Shown here: in pieces, positions 35,243-43,242 of the stretch | Layout of the letters: each line of letters begins with the position of its first letter | Position numbering within the stretch: the stretch's first letter is position 1 | Assembly: GCF_000420625.1 (NCBI RefSeq) | Contig: NZ_ATVH01000019.1 | Coordinates: 1-64,000, forward strand | Direction: 5' to 3' | DNA length: 64,000 bases | Source of the DNA: Fodinicurvata sediminis DSM 21159 | GTDB taxonomy: Bacteria; Pseudomonadota; Alphaproteobacteria; Kiloniellales; DSM-21159 | The notes under the pieces: model-generated | What the model saw: only the letters and a program-made list of their open reading frames with translations | What the model was told of the DNA's origin: nothing | The model's database searches: none | Translations under genes and position numbers: made by a program

Positions 35243-35629
35243 CTTGGCCTCTGCCGATCGACCGAAGTTGGACAGGGGGGGGTTGGACAGCCAGCCGGAA
35301 ACCCGCAGAAAATCTGGGCATAGGGGGGGTGTGGCCGGCTGATCTGAAATCAGTCGGTTCGTGCGCAGGTACCCCCGGGGTCGCGGACCCCCGGGGGCCC
35401 AAATCGCGCGCCCGCGACGGGCATACGTGGGGTGCCTCCGAGCTTTACCGAATTTTTTGCCGGAAAGCTTTCCGCGCGAAACCAGAAGGCCCACACCCGG
35501 GGGCGTGGGGTCCGCCGGACCGGAGCGCGCGAAAATCGATTGCGCTTCATCGGGGACAGGGGGCAGGCGAACGCCGTTCGTCGCTCCCGGGTCAGGGAAG
35601 AGACCAGGCGGCGGGTCAGGGAGGTGGCC
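35243..35629. other. GC-rich non-coding region upstream of the large terminase
   Basis: About 390 bases have no supported gene. They contain AAGTTGGACAG (35265-35275) and GTTGGACAG (35282-35290), related to the candidate integrase arm word. They also contain a strong self-complementary C5G4/C5G5 block (35372-35397) and one exact 13-bp palindrome (35568-35580). Location beside the terminase suggests a packaging (pac/cos) or control region. Confidence 0.5.
35568..35580. promoter_or_regulatory. 13-bp palindrome site 4
   Basis: An exact CGAACGCCGTTCG lies in the non-coding region 50 bp before the large terminase. It is the one copy that is clearly outside a gene. Confidence 0.65.
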
Positions 35630-37117
35630 ATGCCTGACGGTGGCGGGGTGCTCAACATCCAGTTCAAGCCGCCGGGGCCGGTGGCCGCGCGCTTCATGTC
35701 CAGCACGGCCATGGTCCAGGCGATCATGGGGCCGATCGGCGGCGGCAAGACCTCCTGCTGCTTCATGAAGGCGATCCGACTGGCCCAGAAGCAACGCCCC
35801 TCACCGCTGACCGGCGTGCGGCACTTCAAGCTGTGCGTGGTGCGCGACACCTATCGCCAGCTCTGGTCCACCACCATTCCATCCTGGAACAAGTGGGTGC
35901 CGCGCGAGCTGGGCAATTGGGTGGGCGCCTCCGGCGGGCCGGCCACGCACACCATCCTCTTCGAACTGGCGCCCGGCGATCGCGTGGAATTCATCCTGGA
36001 GTTCGTCGCGATCGGCGACAACAACGTCGAGGATGTTCTGAAGGGCTATGAGCCGACGGCCTTCTACCTCAACGAGGCGGACCTGCTGTCCGAGGAGGTC
36101 TTCACCTACGCCCTGGGACGTGCCGGCCGCTATCCGGCCAAGGATCACGGCGGCCCCTCCTGGTACGGCATCCTGATGGACTTCAACGCGCCGGATGAAG
36201 ACAACTACCTCTGCGACCAGGTGATCTACAAGCGGCCCAAGGACTGGGCCTTCTTCAAGCAGCCGTCGGGCCTGTCCGGCCAGGCGGAGAACCTGGAGAA
36301 CCTGCCGCCGGACTATTACCAGAAGCAATGCGCCGGACAGCCGGACTGGTACATCCGGCGCATGATCAAGAACCAGATCGGCTATTCGCGCCACGGCATG
36401 CCGGTCTTCGATGATTTCAGCGACGACCTGCACGTGGCCTCCCAGCCCCTGCAGGCGGTGCCGGAACTGCCCCTGCGCCTGGGCGCGGATGCCGGCCGCA
36501 CGCCGGCCGTGATCGTCGGGCAGGTGATGGCCAACGGGCAGTGGCGCATCCTGGAGGAGATCCTGGCCGAAAACATGGGCGCCAAAACCTTCGGGAAGAT
36601 GGTCAAGCGGATCCTGGGCGAACACTATCCCGGCCTGCGCATCGCGGCCGCGCACGGCGATCCGGCAAGCGCCTTCGCCGGCGACCAGGACGAGATGTCG
36701 TGGCTTGAGATCTTCTCCTCGGCAACCGAGGTTCCCTGGACGGCCGCCCCGGGCGGGAACGCGTTGAGCCTGCGCCTGGAGGCGGTGCGCGATCCGCTGA
36801 ACCGCCTGATCGACGGGGCGCCCGGCCTGTTGATATCGCCGGACTGCCTGATGATCCGCAAGGGTTTCAACAGCGGCTACCGCTATCGCCGCATGGCCGG
36901 CGGATCGGGGCGCTATGACGACAAGCCGGAAAAGAACGAATATTCGCACCCGCACGACGCCCTGCAGAACCTGCTGCTGGGCGGCGGGGAAGGCGATGCG
37001 GCCCTGGGGCGCCGGCGCAGCGAGCCAGGCAAGCGCCAGACCCGGGCGATCGATGACGAACGCTGGCCGCGCGGCGAATACGACCGCGGCGGCCGCCAGG
37101 CCTATGCGCTCGACTGA
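35630..37117 (+). CDS. Phage terminase large subunit
   Basis: A 495-residue protein is read from the ATG at 35630 (AGGGAGG upstream). The N-terminal ATPase has Walker A GPIGGGKTS (34-42) and Walker B-like TAFYLNEAD (143-151). The C-terminal nuclease shows acidic segments LGADAGRTPAV, AAAHGDPAS and a late HPHDALQNLLL. It packages phage DNA into the prohead. A longer frame upstream is open but looks non-coding. Confidence 0.85.
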   Translation: MPDGGGVLNIQFKPPGPVAARFMSSTAMVQAIMGPIGGGKTSCCFMKAIRLAQKQRPSPLTGVRHFKLCVVRDTYRQLWSTTIPSWNKWVPRELGNWVGASGGPATHTILFELAPGDRVEFILEFVAIGDNNVEDVLKGYEPTAFYLNEADLLSEEVFTYALGRAGRYPAKDHGGPSWYGILMDFNAPDEDNYLCDQVIYKRPKDWAFFKQPSGLSGQAENLENLPPDYYQKQCAGQPDWYIRRMIKNQIGYSRHGMPVFDDFSDDLHVASQPLQAVPELPLRLGADAGRTPAVIVGQVMANGQWRILEEILAENMGAKTFGKMVKRILGEHYPGLRIAAAHGDPASAFAGDQDEMSWLEIFSSATEVPWTAAPGGNALSLRLEAVRDPLNRLIDGAPGLLISPDCLMIRKGFNSGYRYRRMAGGSGRYDDKPEKNEYSHPHDALQNLLLGGGEGDAALGRRRSEPGKRQTRAIDDERWPRGEYDRGGRQAYALD

Positions 37118-37133
37118 AGGGGAGGCAGCCGGA

Positions 37134-37319
37134 ATGGGGCGTCCTGCAAGCGTGGATCCGAAAACCCTGGGGCCAAAGCTCCTGCAGGCCCGCGCCCAGG
37201 GCATCCCATGGAAGGTGCTGGCGGAATACTACGGCCTGGGGCGCACGCGGCTCTATCAGATCTGGCGCCAGGCTGAGGCCACCAACAATCAAAGTAAAAA
37301 CCCGGAAAACGGGGAATAA
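37134..37319 (+). CDS. Small helix-turn-helix protein
   Basis: This 61-residue protein has AGGGGAGGCAG upstream of the ATG. The core is IPWKVLAEYYGLGRTRLYQIW, a resolvase-like helix-turn-helix. It could regulate late genes or act with terminase. It is followed by a 144-bp gap with a 14-bp palindrome. Confidence 0.6.
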   Translation: MGRPASVDPKTLGPKLLQARAQGIPWKVLAEYYGLGRTRLYQIWRQAEATNNQSKNPENGE

Positions 37320-37362
37320 TGAAACGAAAGTGTTCTTAATAGACCTGTATTGGCCAAGAAAA

Positions 37363-37376
37363 ATGTTCATGAACAT
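37363..37376. promoter_or_regulatory. 14-bp perfect palindrome in the late-gene intergenic region
   Basis: ATGTTCATGAACAT lies between the small HTH gene and the structural operon. It is a likely operator; the adjacent HTH protein is a candidate binder. Confidence 0.5.
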
Positions 37377-37463
37377 CTGGCCTGTTGCAAGTCACGAACA
37401 AGGTGGTCCACTCTCCGGCGCTGAGAATGCTCTCACACGCGTAATCCAGAGGGAGTGAGCCCC

Positions 37464-37676
37464 GTGAGCAATCCATTCAAGTCGCCGGATCCGCCCGATC
37501 CGCCGCCGGCTCCGCCTCCTCCGCCCGAACCCAAGGATCCGCAGGTCGAGGAAGCCAGGCGTGAGCGCCTGACGCGCCAGCGCCGTGCCCGCGGCCGCAG
37601 CTCCACCCAGCTGACCGGCGGGGAAGGCGACACCAGCGAGGCCAACGTCGGCCGCAAGACATTGCTGGGGGGCTGA
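37464..37676 (+). CDS. Small proline-rich phage protein
   Basis: A 70-residue protein is read from the GTG at 37464 (GAGGGAG upstream). A Pro run in the first 25 residues precedes a basic segment RRERLTRQRRARGRSS. The end NVGRKTLLG resembles small proteins encoded just before podovirus portals. Function is unknown. Confidence 0.55.
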   Translation: MSNPFKSPDPPDPPPAPPPPPEPKDPQVEEARRERLTRQRRARGRSSTQLTGGEGDTSEANVGRKTLLGG

Positions 37677-37677
37677 G

Positions 37678-39339
37678 TTGGATCAGGCAGCGGAACATAC
37701 GATCGCACGCCATCGCGAGCTGATGCAGGAAAAGCGGCACTTCGAAGGTCACTTCGAGCAGATCCGCGCGTTCCTGCTGCCCCTGATCGGATCCTTCAGC
37801 GGCAAGGAGACGCCTGGGCGTCAAAACCGCGAAAGGATCCTGGATTCCAGTGGCGAGTCCGCCAGCAGCGACCTGGCCGCGGCGCTGCACGGAAGCCTGA
37901 CCAATCCCTTCACGAAATGGTTCTCGATCCGTGCGGAGCGGAACAGCCTGAACGACAACGAGCGGGTTGCGCTCTGGCTGTCCCAGGCCCGCAACCGGAT
38001 GATGAACGTCTTCAATTCGCCGCGCTCGGGCTTCGCGCCCGTAATCTCGGAAGTCTATCAGGAAATCGTGGATTTCGGCACGGCCGGCATGTACATCGCC
38101 GATCGCCCCGGGCAGCGCATCCTGTTCCAGTCACGGCCGATCAACGAGCTGGCGATCGCGGAGAACGCGGACGGCAAGATCGACACGGTCCACCGCGAAT
38201 TCGACATGACCGCGCGCCAGGTGGTGCAGAAGTTCGGTGAGGCGGCCGGCGCCGGCCTGGCCAAGGAAGCCGAGCGCAACGGCGAACGCAAGTTCCGCAT
38301 GCTGCATGCCATCTATCCCAACAGCGAACGCCGTTCGTCGGACGCGCGGGACTCGGCGAACCTGCCGGTCGCCAGCGATTACATCCTGATGGATCACAAC
38401 CAGACCCTGCGCAAGCGCGGCTATCATGAAATGCCCATGGTGGTGGCGCGCTGGAACAAGCGCTCGGGTGAAAGCTGGGGCCGCGGCTGCGGGGGGCGCG
38501 CCCTGGCGGACGTGAAATCGCTGCAGGAAGGCATGCGGCTGAACTTCCGTGTCGTGGAAAAATCCGCGGATCCGCCGCTGATGGTGGCCGATGACGGTGT
38601 GGTCGGGCCGGTGCGCACCGGCGCCAGCGCCATCAACTATGTCCGCCGCGACCTGCTGATGGGGCGCTGGTCGCCGATATCGGGCCTGCAGACGGGTGCC
38701 GATCCCATGCTGCAGGAAAGCTTCCTGGACACCATCCGCCAGCGGATCGACCAGGCCTATTTCCGCCACCTGATCCAGATGTCGCGCGATCCGCGGATGA
38801 CCGCCACCCAGGTCCTGAAGCTGGACGAAGAGGCCCTGCGCGTCCTGGGGCCGTTCCTCGGCCGCCTCTACGTCGAGCTGCTGGGCCCGATCATCGAACG
38901 CGTCTTCGGCATCATGCTGCGCGCCGGCGCCCTGGGGGAGGTACCACCGGAGCTGCACGACCAGGACATCACGATCGAGTACGTCTCGCCGCTGGCCAAG
39001 GCGCAGCGGCTGTCCGAGGTCACCGCAGTCTCGCAGCTGGTCGAGGTCATGGCGCCCTATATCAGCCAGGACCCGAGCCTGATGGACAACATCAACAGCG
39101 ACCAGGCCCTGCGCCATGTGGGCGATCGCCTGTCCCTGCCCCCGGAAATCCTGCGCGATCCGCGCGAGGTGGCGAAAATTCGCGAGCGACGCCAGCAGGC
39201 GCAACAGGAAGCGCAGCAGGCGGAAACGCTGGAGCGCGGCGCGGCGGCCGCGCAATCGGCCGGCCAGGCCCTGGACAGCGGCGGCTTGCGGCAGGCGCTG
39301 GGCCTGGGCTCCGGCGGTAATGAGCGAGGTGCGGCATGA
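37678..39339 (+). CDS. Portal (head-to-tail connector) protein
   Basis: This 553-residue protein is of the podovirus head-tail connector family. N-terminal helices (RAFLLPLIGSFSG) are followed by ESASSDLAAALHGSLTNPF and the core GYHEMPMVVARWNK, with a Gln/Ala-rich C-terminal coiled tail. It appears to start at TTG 37678 after a G-rich tract. It forms the dodecameric DNA entry/exit channel. One exact 13-bp palindrome lies in its coding DNA (38325-38337). Confidence 0.8.
   Translation: MDQAAEHTIARHRELMQEKRHFEGHFEQIRAFLLPLIGSFSGKETPGRQNRERILDSSGESASSDLAAALHGSLTNPFTKWFSIRAERNSLNDNERVALWLSQARNRMMNVFNSPRSGFAPVISEVYQEIVDFGTAGMYIADRPGQRILFQSRPINELAIAENADGKIDTVHREFDMTARQVVQKFGEAAGAGLAKEAERNGERKFRMLHAIYPNSERRSSDARDSANLPVASDYILMDHNQTLRKRGYHEMPMVVARWNKRSGESWGRGCGGRALADVKSLQEGMRLNFRVVEKSADPPLMVADDGVVGPVRTGASAINYVRRDLLMGRWSPISGLQTGADPMLQESFLDTIRQRIDQAYFRHLIQMSRDPRMTATQVLKLDEEALRVLGPFLGRLYVELLGPIIERVFGIMLRAGALGEVPPELHDQDITIEYVSPLAKAQRLSEVTAVSQLVEVMAPYISQDPSLMDNINSDQALRHVGDRLSLPPEILRDPREVAKIRERRQQAQQEAQQAETLERGAAAAQSAGQALDSGGLRQALGLGSGGNERGAA
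38325..38337. promoter_or_regulatory. 13-bp palindrome site 5
   Basis: An exact CGAACGCCGTTCG lies inside the portal gene. Confidence 0.65.
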
Positions 39340-39608
39340 GACCGATCCGGTTCCTGCGGCTGCGCCGTGCCTACAAGCGGGTTTTCGCCGGCAACGACGG
39401 CGCCCTGGTCCTGGGGGATCTCTGCGAGCAGGGAAACCTGAACGCACAGGTGCACATGCCGGGCGATCCCCAGGAAACCGCTTTTCGCGACGGGCAGCGC
39501 CGTATGGCGCTGCGCATTCTCGGCTTCCTGAACATGAGTGAAGCCGATGCCCAGAAACTCGCCAGGCAGGCGACGATCCACGAAGAGGAGAGCTTCGATG
39601 GCGAATGA
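39336..39608 (+). CDS. Bbp19-like phage protein
   Basis: This 90-residue protein has the pattern YKRVFAGNDGALVLGDLCEQG followed by FRDGQRRMALRILGFL, matching small proteins encoded after BPP-1-type portals. It overlaps the portal stop by 4 bp. Function is unknown. Confidence 0.65.
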   Translation: MRPIRFLRLRRAYKRVFAGNDGALVLGDLCEQGNLNAQVHMPGDPQETAFRDGQRRMALRILGFLNMSEADAQKLARQATIHEEESFDGE

Positions 39609-39834
39609 GCCGAAACCCCAGAATGCAAACGCAAAGAAAGCAACCGCAAAGAAGGCGCCCGCGAAGAGCAAGGCGGACCAGCAGGCCCTCGAGCAGGCCG
39701 CGGTCCGTGACGCCCTGATCGCGCTGGGGGACCTGGTGCGCTCGCTGCCCGCGAACGTGGTGCAGAACCAGAGCCAGGGCGCCCGCCAGGCCTTCCTGAC
39801 CAAGGTGGACACGCTGAAGGGGGTGCGCCAATGA
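39598..39834 (+). CDS. Small lysine/alanine-rich phage protein
   Basis: A 78-residue protein has a basic, histone-like N-terminus (KKATAKKAPAKSK) and a helical C-terminal half. It overlaps both neighbours. Location in the head module suggests a minor structural or assembly role. Confidence 0.6.
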   Translation: MANEPKPQNANAKKATAKKAPAKSKADQQALEQAAVRDALIALGDLVRSLPANVVQNQSQGARQAFLTKVDTLKGVRQ

Positions 39835-40820
39835 GCGAAACGACAGCCGCAAGCGATGCCGGGCAGACGGAAGCCGGCGGCGGTGCTTCTGCTGCACCGG
39901 AAAAGCCGGAAGGCGCCGCCGCGCCTGGAACAGAGGCCGGCACCGGGAGTGGCGATCCGGCTGCGCAGGATCCAGCAGGTGCCGCGAAGGCGCCGCCTTC
40001 CTCAGGCGACGGGCCGGGTGCGGAGCCCGCGCCGGCGCCCGAAGGCTTCATGGCGCACCTGGATCCCGAGGTCGCCAAGGACCTGCAGCCCAAGGGCTAC
40101 AAGACGGCCAACGAACTGGCCAAGGCCTACCTGAAGCTGGAAAGCAAGATCGGGGAAAAGGGCATCATCAAGCCGGGCGAAGATGCGCCGCAGGAAGACT
40201 GGGATGCCTACTATGCCGCGATCGGGCGCCCGGAAAGTCCGGAGAACTATGACCTGGGCGAATTCCAGCCGCCGGAGGGCGTGCCCTGGAACGAAGAGGC
40301 GCAGCAGGGGTTCCTGCAGGCCATGCACAAGGCCGGCGCCCCCCAGGCCGCCGTCCAGGCCGCCCTGGATTACTATGGCAGCTTCCTGGCCGAACAGCAG
40401 GAGGCCCTGCAGACCCAGGCCGAAGAGGAGACCCAGGCCGCGGAACGCGAGCTGCGCAAGGAGTTCGGCCGCGCCTATGACGAACGCCTGGACCTGGCCA
40501 ACCGCGTGGTGCGCGAGTTCGGTGGCAAGGAGCTGGCCGCGGAGCTGGAGAAAAGCGGCTTCGGCCGCAACAAGACCCTGGTCAAGGCCCTGGCCTCCAT
40601 CGGAGAGGCCATGTCCGAGGACGGCGAACTGATCGGCAGCGTGACGGCCAAGGGCTTCGGGCTCAACCAGCAGGACGCCCGCAAGGAACTCGACAGCCTG
40701 ACCAAGGATCCGGAAAAGCGAAAGATCCTGACCGACAATGCTCACCCCGAACATCAGGATCTGATCGCCCGGCGCAAGCGCCTTTACGAACTGGCCTATC
40801 CGGCGGGAGGTGAGAAGTGA
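39831..40820 (+). CDS. Capsid scaffolding protein
   Basis: In this 329-residue protein, an Ala/Gly/Pro-rich disordered N-terminus (about 1-65) precedes a helical body with Glu/Gln/Ala-rich coiled regions (QEALQTQAEEETQAAERE). Acidic, helical composition and position just before the capsid gene fit a podovirus scaffold. Confidence 0.75.
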   Translation: MSETTAASDAGQTEAGGGASAAPEKPEGAAAPGTEAGTGSGDPAAQDPAGAAKAPPSSGDGPGAEPAPAPEGFMAHLDPEVAKDLQPKGYKTANELAKAYLKLESKIGEKGIIKPGEDAPQEDWDAYYAAIGRPESPENYDLGEFQPPEGVPWNEEAQQGFLQAMHKAGAPQAAVQAALDYYGSFLAEQQEALQTQAEEETQAAERELRKEFGRAYDERLDLANRVVREFGGKELAAELEKSGFGRNKTLVKALASIGEAMSEDGELIGSVTAKGFGLNQQDARKELDSLTKDPEKRKILTDNAHPEHQDLIARRKRLYELAYPAGGEK

Positions 40821-41080
40821 CCCGCCGCGAACTGCGTTACCGCTGCCTGGAGCTGGCCCTCAGCAAGGGCCATTCCGTGGCCAACAAGCCGGCTCTGCGT
40901 CAGGCCATCGACGATTACGAGAGTCTGATCCTGGCCCCCGAAGCCGAGACAGGCGAAGGCGTCACGGATGAGGATCCAGAGGAAAACAAGGATCCCGCCT
41001 CGGCGGCGGAGGCCGCCAAGGGATCCAAATCCGGGCACCCCGGCCAGGAGGCCGGGTCCGGTGCCAAGGCCCGCGGCTAG
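40817..41080 (+). CDS. Small acidic head-module protein
   Basis: An 87-residue protein begins with GTG at 40817, overlapping the scaffold gene by 4 bp. The N-terminal helix (RELRYRCLELALSKG) is followed by an acidic disordered tail. Function is unknown. Confidence 0.55.
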   Translation: MTRRELRYRCLELALSKGHSVANKPALRQAIDDYESLILAPEAETGEGVTDEDPEENKDPASAAEAAKGSKSGHPGQEAGSGAKARG

Positions 41081-41124
41081 CGGGACGGTCGAGGTCGACC
41101 GTAACGACCAGGAAGGGTCCGTGG

Positions 41125-41147
41125 CGCCGCCGGTTCATCCGGCGGCG
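41125..41147 (+). promoter_or_regulatory. Stable hairpin before the major capsid gene
   Basis: A perfect 9-bp stem CGCCGCCGG/CCGGCGGCG surrounds a TTCAT loop. No T tract follows, so it is more likely an mRNA-stability or processing element, or an attenuator, than a simple terminator. Confidence 0.55.
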
Positions 41148-41230
41148 TCGGCGGGCACCCCCTCCGCCTCGTGAGAAACCGTGGTCAGCGGTTGAGGTCC
41201 GCGGCCACACCATAGAAGGAGGGACGAAAA

Positions 41231-42121
41231 GTGTCCGAAGATATCACGACTGCATTCGTGCAGCAGTATTCCGATGGCATCACCCTGCTGGCTCAGCAGG
41301 AAAGCGAAGAAACGCGCAAGGCCATCACCCTCTACCCGAACATGAAGGCGGAAAAGACCTCCTTCGACCAGGTCGGTCTTGTCAAGATGCAGCCGCGCGG
41401 CGGGCGTCATGCGGATATCCCCTCGGTGGATACGCCGCACAAGCGCCGCTGGCTGATCCCCACGGCCTTCCATGCCCGTGATTTCATCGACGAGTTCGAT
41501 CAGCTGCAGATGCTGACCGATCCGACGAACGCCTATACCCAGGCCTTTGCCGCAGCCGCGGCCCGGACCTTCGACAAGGCGGTCATCGATGGGGCCCTGG
41601 GCACCAACTATGTCGGCAAGGATGGCGTCACGCAGATCGAGCTTCCGTCGTCGCAGAAGATCGCGGTCGGCGGCACCGGCTTTACCCTGGACAAGCTGAA
41701 GCAGGCCGTCCGGATCCTGAAGTCCAACCACGCCCTGATGAAGGGCGATGAGCTGCACTGTTTCTGGACCGCGCGCCAGGAAGAGGAGTTCATCGACACC
41801 ACGGAAGTCAAGAGCAGCGACTTCAACCGCAACAAGGTCATGGTCGATGGCGGCGTCGATGAGTTCTATCGCGTGCGCTTCCACTTGCTCGAGGACGTGG
41901 ACGATACCGAGGACGGCCGCATGCTGCCCAAGGACGGCAACACGCGCTCGATCCCGCTCTTCACCAAATCGGGCATCCGCTACGGCGAACCCAAGCCGCC
42001 TTACGGAAACGTGGCCTGGCTGCCGGAGAAGGAGTCCTGGCAGGTGAGCGGCGGCGTGATGGTGGCCGCCTGTCGCGACGACGAACGCAAGGTGGTTCAG
42101 ATCGACGTCGACGAAAGCTGA
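41231..42121 (+). CDS. Major capsid protein
   Basis: This 296-residue protein has AGGAGG upstream. The sequence order (TRKAITLYPNMKAEKTSFDQVG, RRWLIPTAFHARDFIDEFD, YTQAFAAAAARTFDKAVIDG) fits the BPP-1-type HK97-fold capsid family. Codon use is strongly GC-biased, as expected for a highly expressed gene. Confidence 0.8.
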   Translation: MSEDITTAFVQQYSDGITLLAQQESEETRKAITLYPNMKAEKTSFDQVGLVKMQPRGGRHADIPSVDTPHKRRWLIPTAFHARDFIDEFDQLQMLTDPTNAYTQAFAAAAARTFDKAVIDGALGTNYVGKDGVTQIELPSSQKIAVGGTGFTLDKLKQAVRILKSNHALMKGDELHCFWTARQEEEFIDTTEVKSSDFNRNKVMVDGGVDEFYRVRFHLLEDVDDTEDGRMLPKDGNTRSIPLFTKSGIRYGEPKPPYGNVAWLPEKESWQVSGGVMVAACRDDERKVVQIDVDES

Positions 42122-42179
42122 TCCGGCCGATCGCCGGATCCGCGACTTCAAGGTCTAAAGCGAGAAAGGAGGGCCGATC

Positions 42180-42647
42180 ATGGCCGTTACGAAACAGGAC
42201 TCCACCGAGGTCGCCAACGGAAAAAAGCGGCCGGTGGTGACGAACCCCGCCACCGATTACGGGGGCCGGGTTCGTGTCGCACACTTCGACTTCACCCAGG
42301 ACGGTGCCGGGGACGACGGGTCTCTGGCCCGCCTGGCCCAGGTGCCCAGCGGGCGTGTCCGCCTGCTGTGCGCCTACCTGGATTATACCGCCGGGGGCGG
42401 CGCCGGCGCCGCACTGGACGTCGACCTTGGCCATGGGGACTACAGCGATCCCGATGGCGAGGTGACAGCCGCGTCCGGAAACGCCTTCCTGGACGGCCAG
42501 TCGGGAGAGAACAACTTCTCCCAGCTTGTCCAGATCGACCAGGCGTTCATCACCCGCAGCGGCTTCACCCTGCAGGCGGCGTTCACAGGCGCCGGCGTGC
42601 CGGATGGTACGGCGCTGAAGGGCTATCTGCTCTACGTCCAGGACTGA
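42180..42647 (+). CDS. Putative capsid decoration (cement) protein
   Basis: This 155-residue beta-rich protein (RVRLLCAYLDYTAGG, LDVDLGHGDYSD, KGYLLYVQD) is encoded directly after the capsid gene with AGGAGG upstream. BPP-1 has a cement protein gene beside its capsid gene; assignment here is by position and size. Confidence 0.55.
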   Translation: MAVTKQDSTEVANGKKRPVVTNPATDYGGRVRVAHFDFTQDGAGDDGSLARLAQVPSGRVRLLCAYLDYTAGGGAGAALDVDLGHGDYSDPDGEVTAASGNAFLDGQSGENNFSQLVQIDQAFITRSGFTLQAAFTGAGVPDGTALKGYLLYVQD

Positions 42648-42663
42648 GCCAGGGGTTCGGTCC

Positions 42664-43242
42664 GTGACATCCAGAACGGATATCGCCAACAGGATCCTGG
42701 TCGAGGTCGGCGCGTCGGGTACGCTGACCGATCTCGACCAGCCATCCAACGAGAACGCACGCATCCTGCGCGCCGTCTGGGACAGCGTGCTGGATGAAGT
42801 GCTGCGCGCCCATCCCTGGACCTTCGCCAATCACCGCCGCAAGGTCGCGGCCTCGGCCAATCCGCCCGAATTCGACTGGGCGCGGGCGTTTCCCTTTCCC
42901 ACGGACCCCTACTGTCTGCGGGTGCTGCGCGTGAACGGGCGGATCGATGACTACGAAATATCAGGCCGCTGGATCCTCAGTGACGATCCCTCGCCGATCC
43001 GGCTGAAGTACACGCGCCGCGTGACGGATCCCGCCGAATGGGACGCGCTGTTCGCCTCGGCCTTCATATCCAAGGTGGCCGCCTGCACGGCGCACCGCTT
43101 CACGGCGAAGGCCAACGACCGCGAAAAACACGAGGACAACTACGCGCGGCGCATCGCGGAGGCCCGGACCGCGGCCGCGCAGGAAGGCGGCGCCCGCGCG
43201 CCGGAGCATGACGAACTCTTCCTGAAGGCGAGGCGCAGCTGA
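42664..43242 (+). CDS. Tail tubular protein A-like (T7 gp11-type adaptor)
   Basis: A 192-residue protein starts with GTG at 42664. The pattern IANRILVEVGASG, RILRAVWDSVLDEVLRAHPW and CTAHRFTAKANDREKH is typical of podovirus gp11-type head-to-tail adaptor proteins. Its stop overlaps the next start. Confidence 0.75.
   Translation: MTSRTDIANRILVEVGASGTLTDLDQPSNENARILRAVWDSVLDEVLRAHPWTFANHRRKVAASANPPEFDWARAFPFPTDPYCLRVLRVNGRIDDYEISGRWILSDDPSPIRLKYTRRVTDPAEWDALFASAFISKVAACTAHRFTAKANDREKHEDNYARRIAEARTAAAQEGGARAPEHDELFLKARRS

Noticed and set aside
35432-35629. N-terminal extension of the large terminase
   Set aside because: The extension is Arg-rich and low in family-like features, while an ATG at 35630 with a good ribosome site begins the conserved part.
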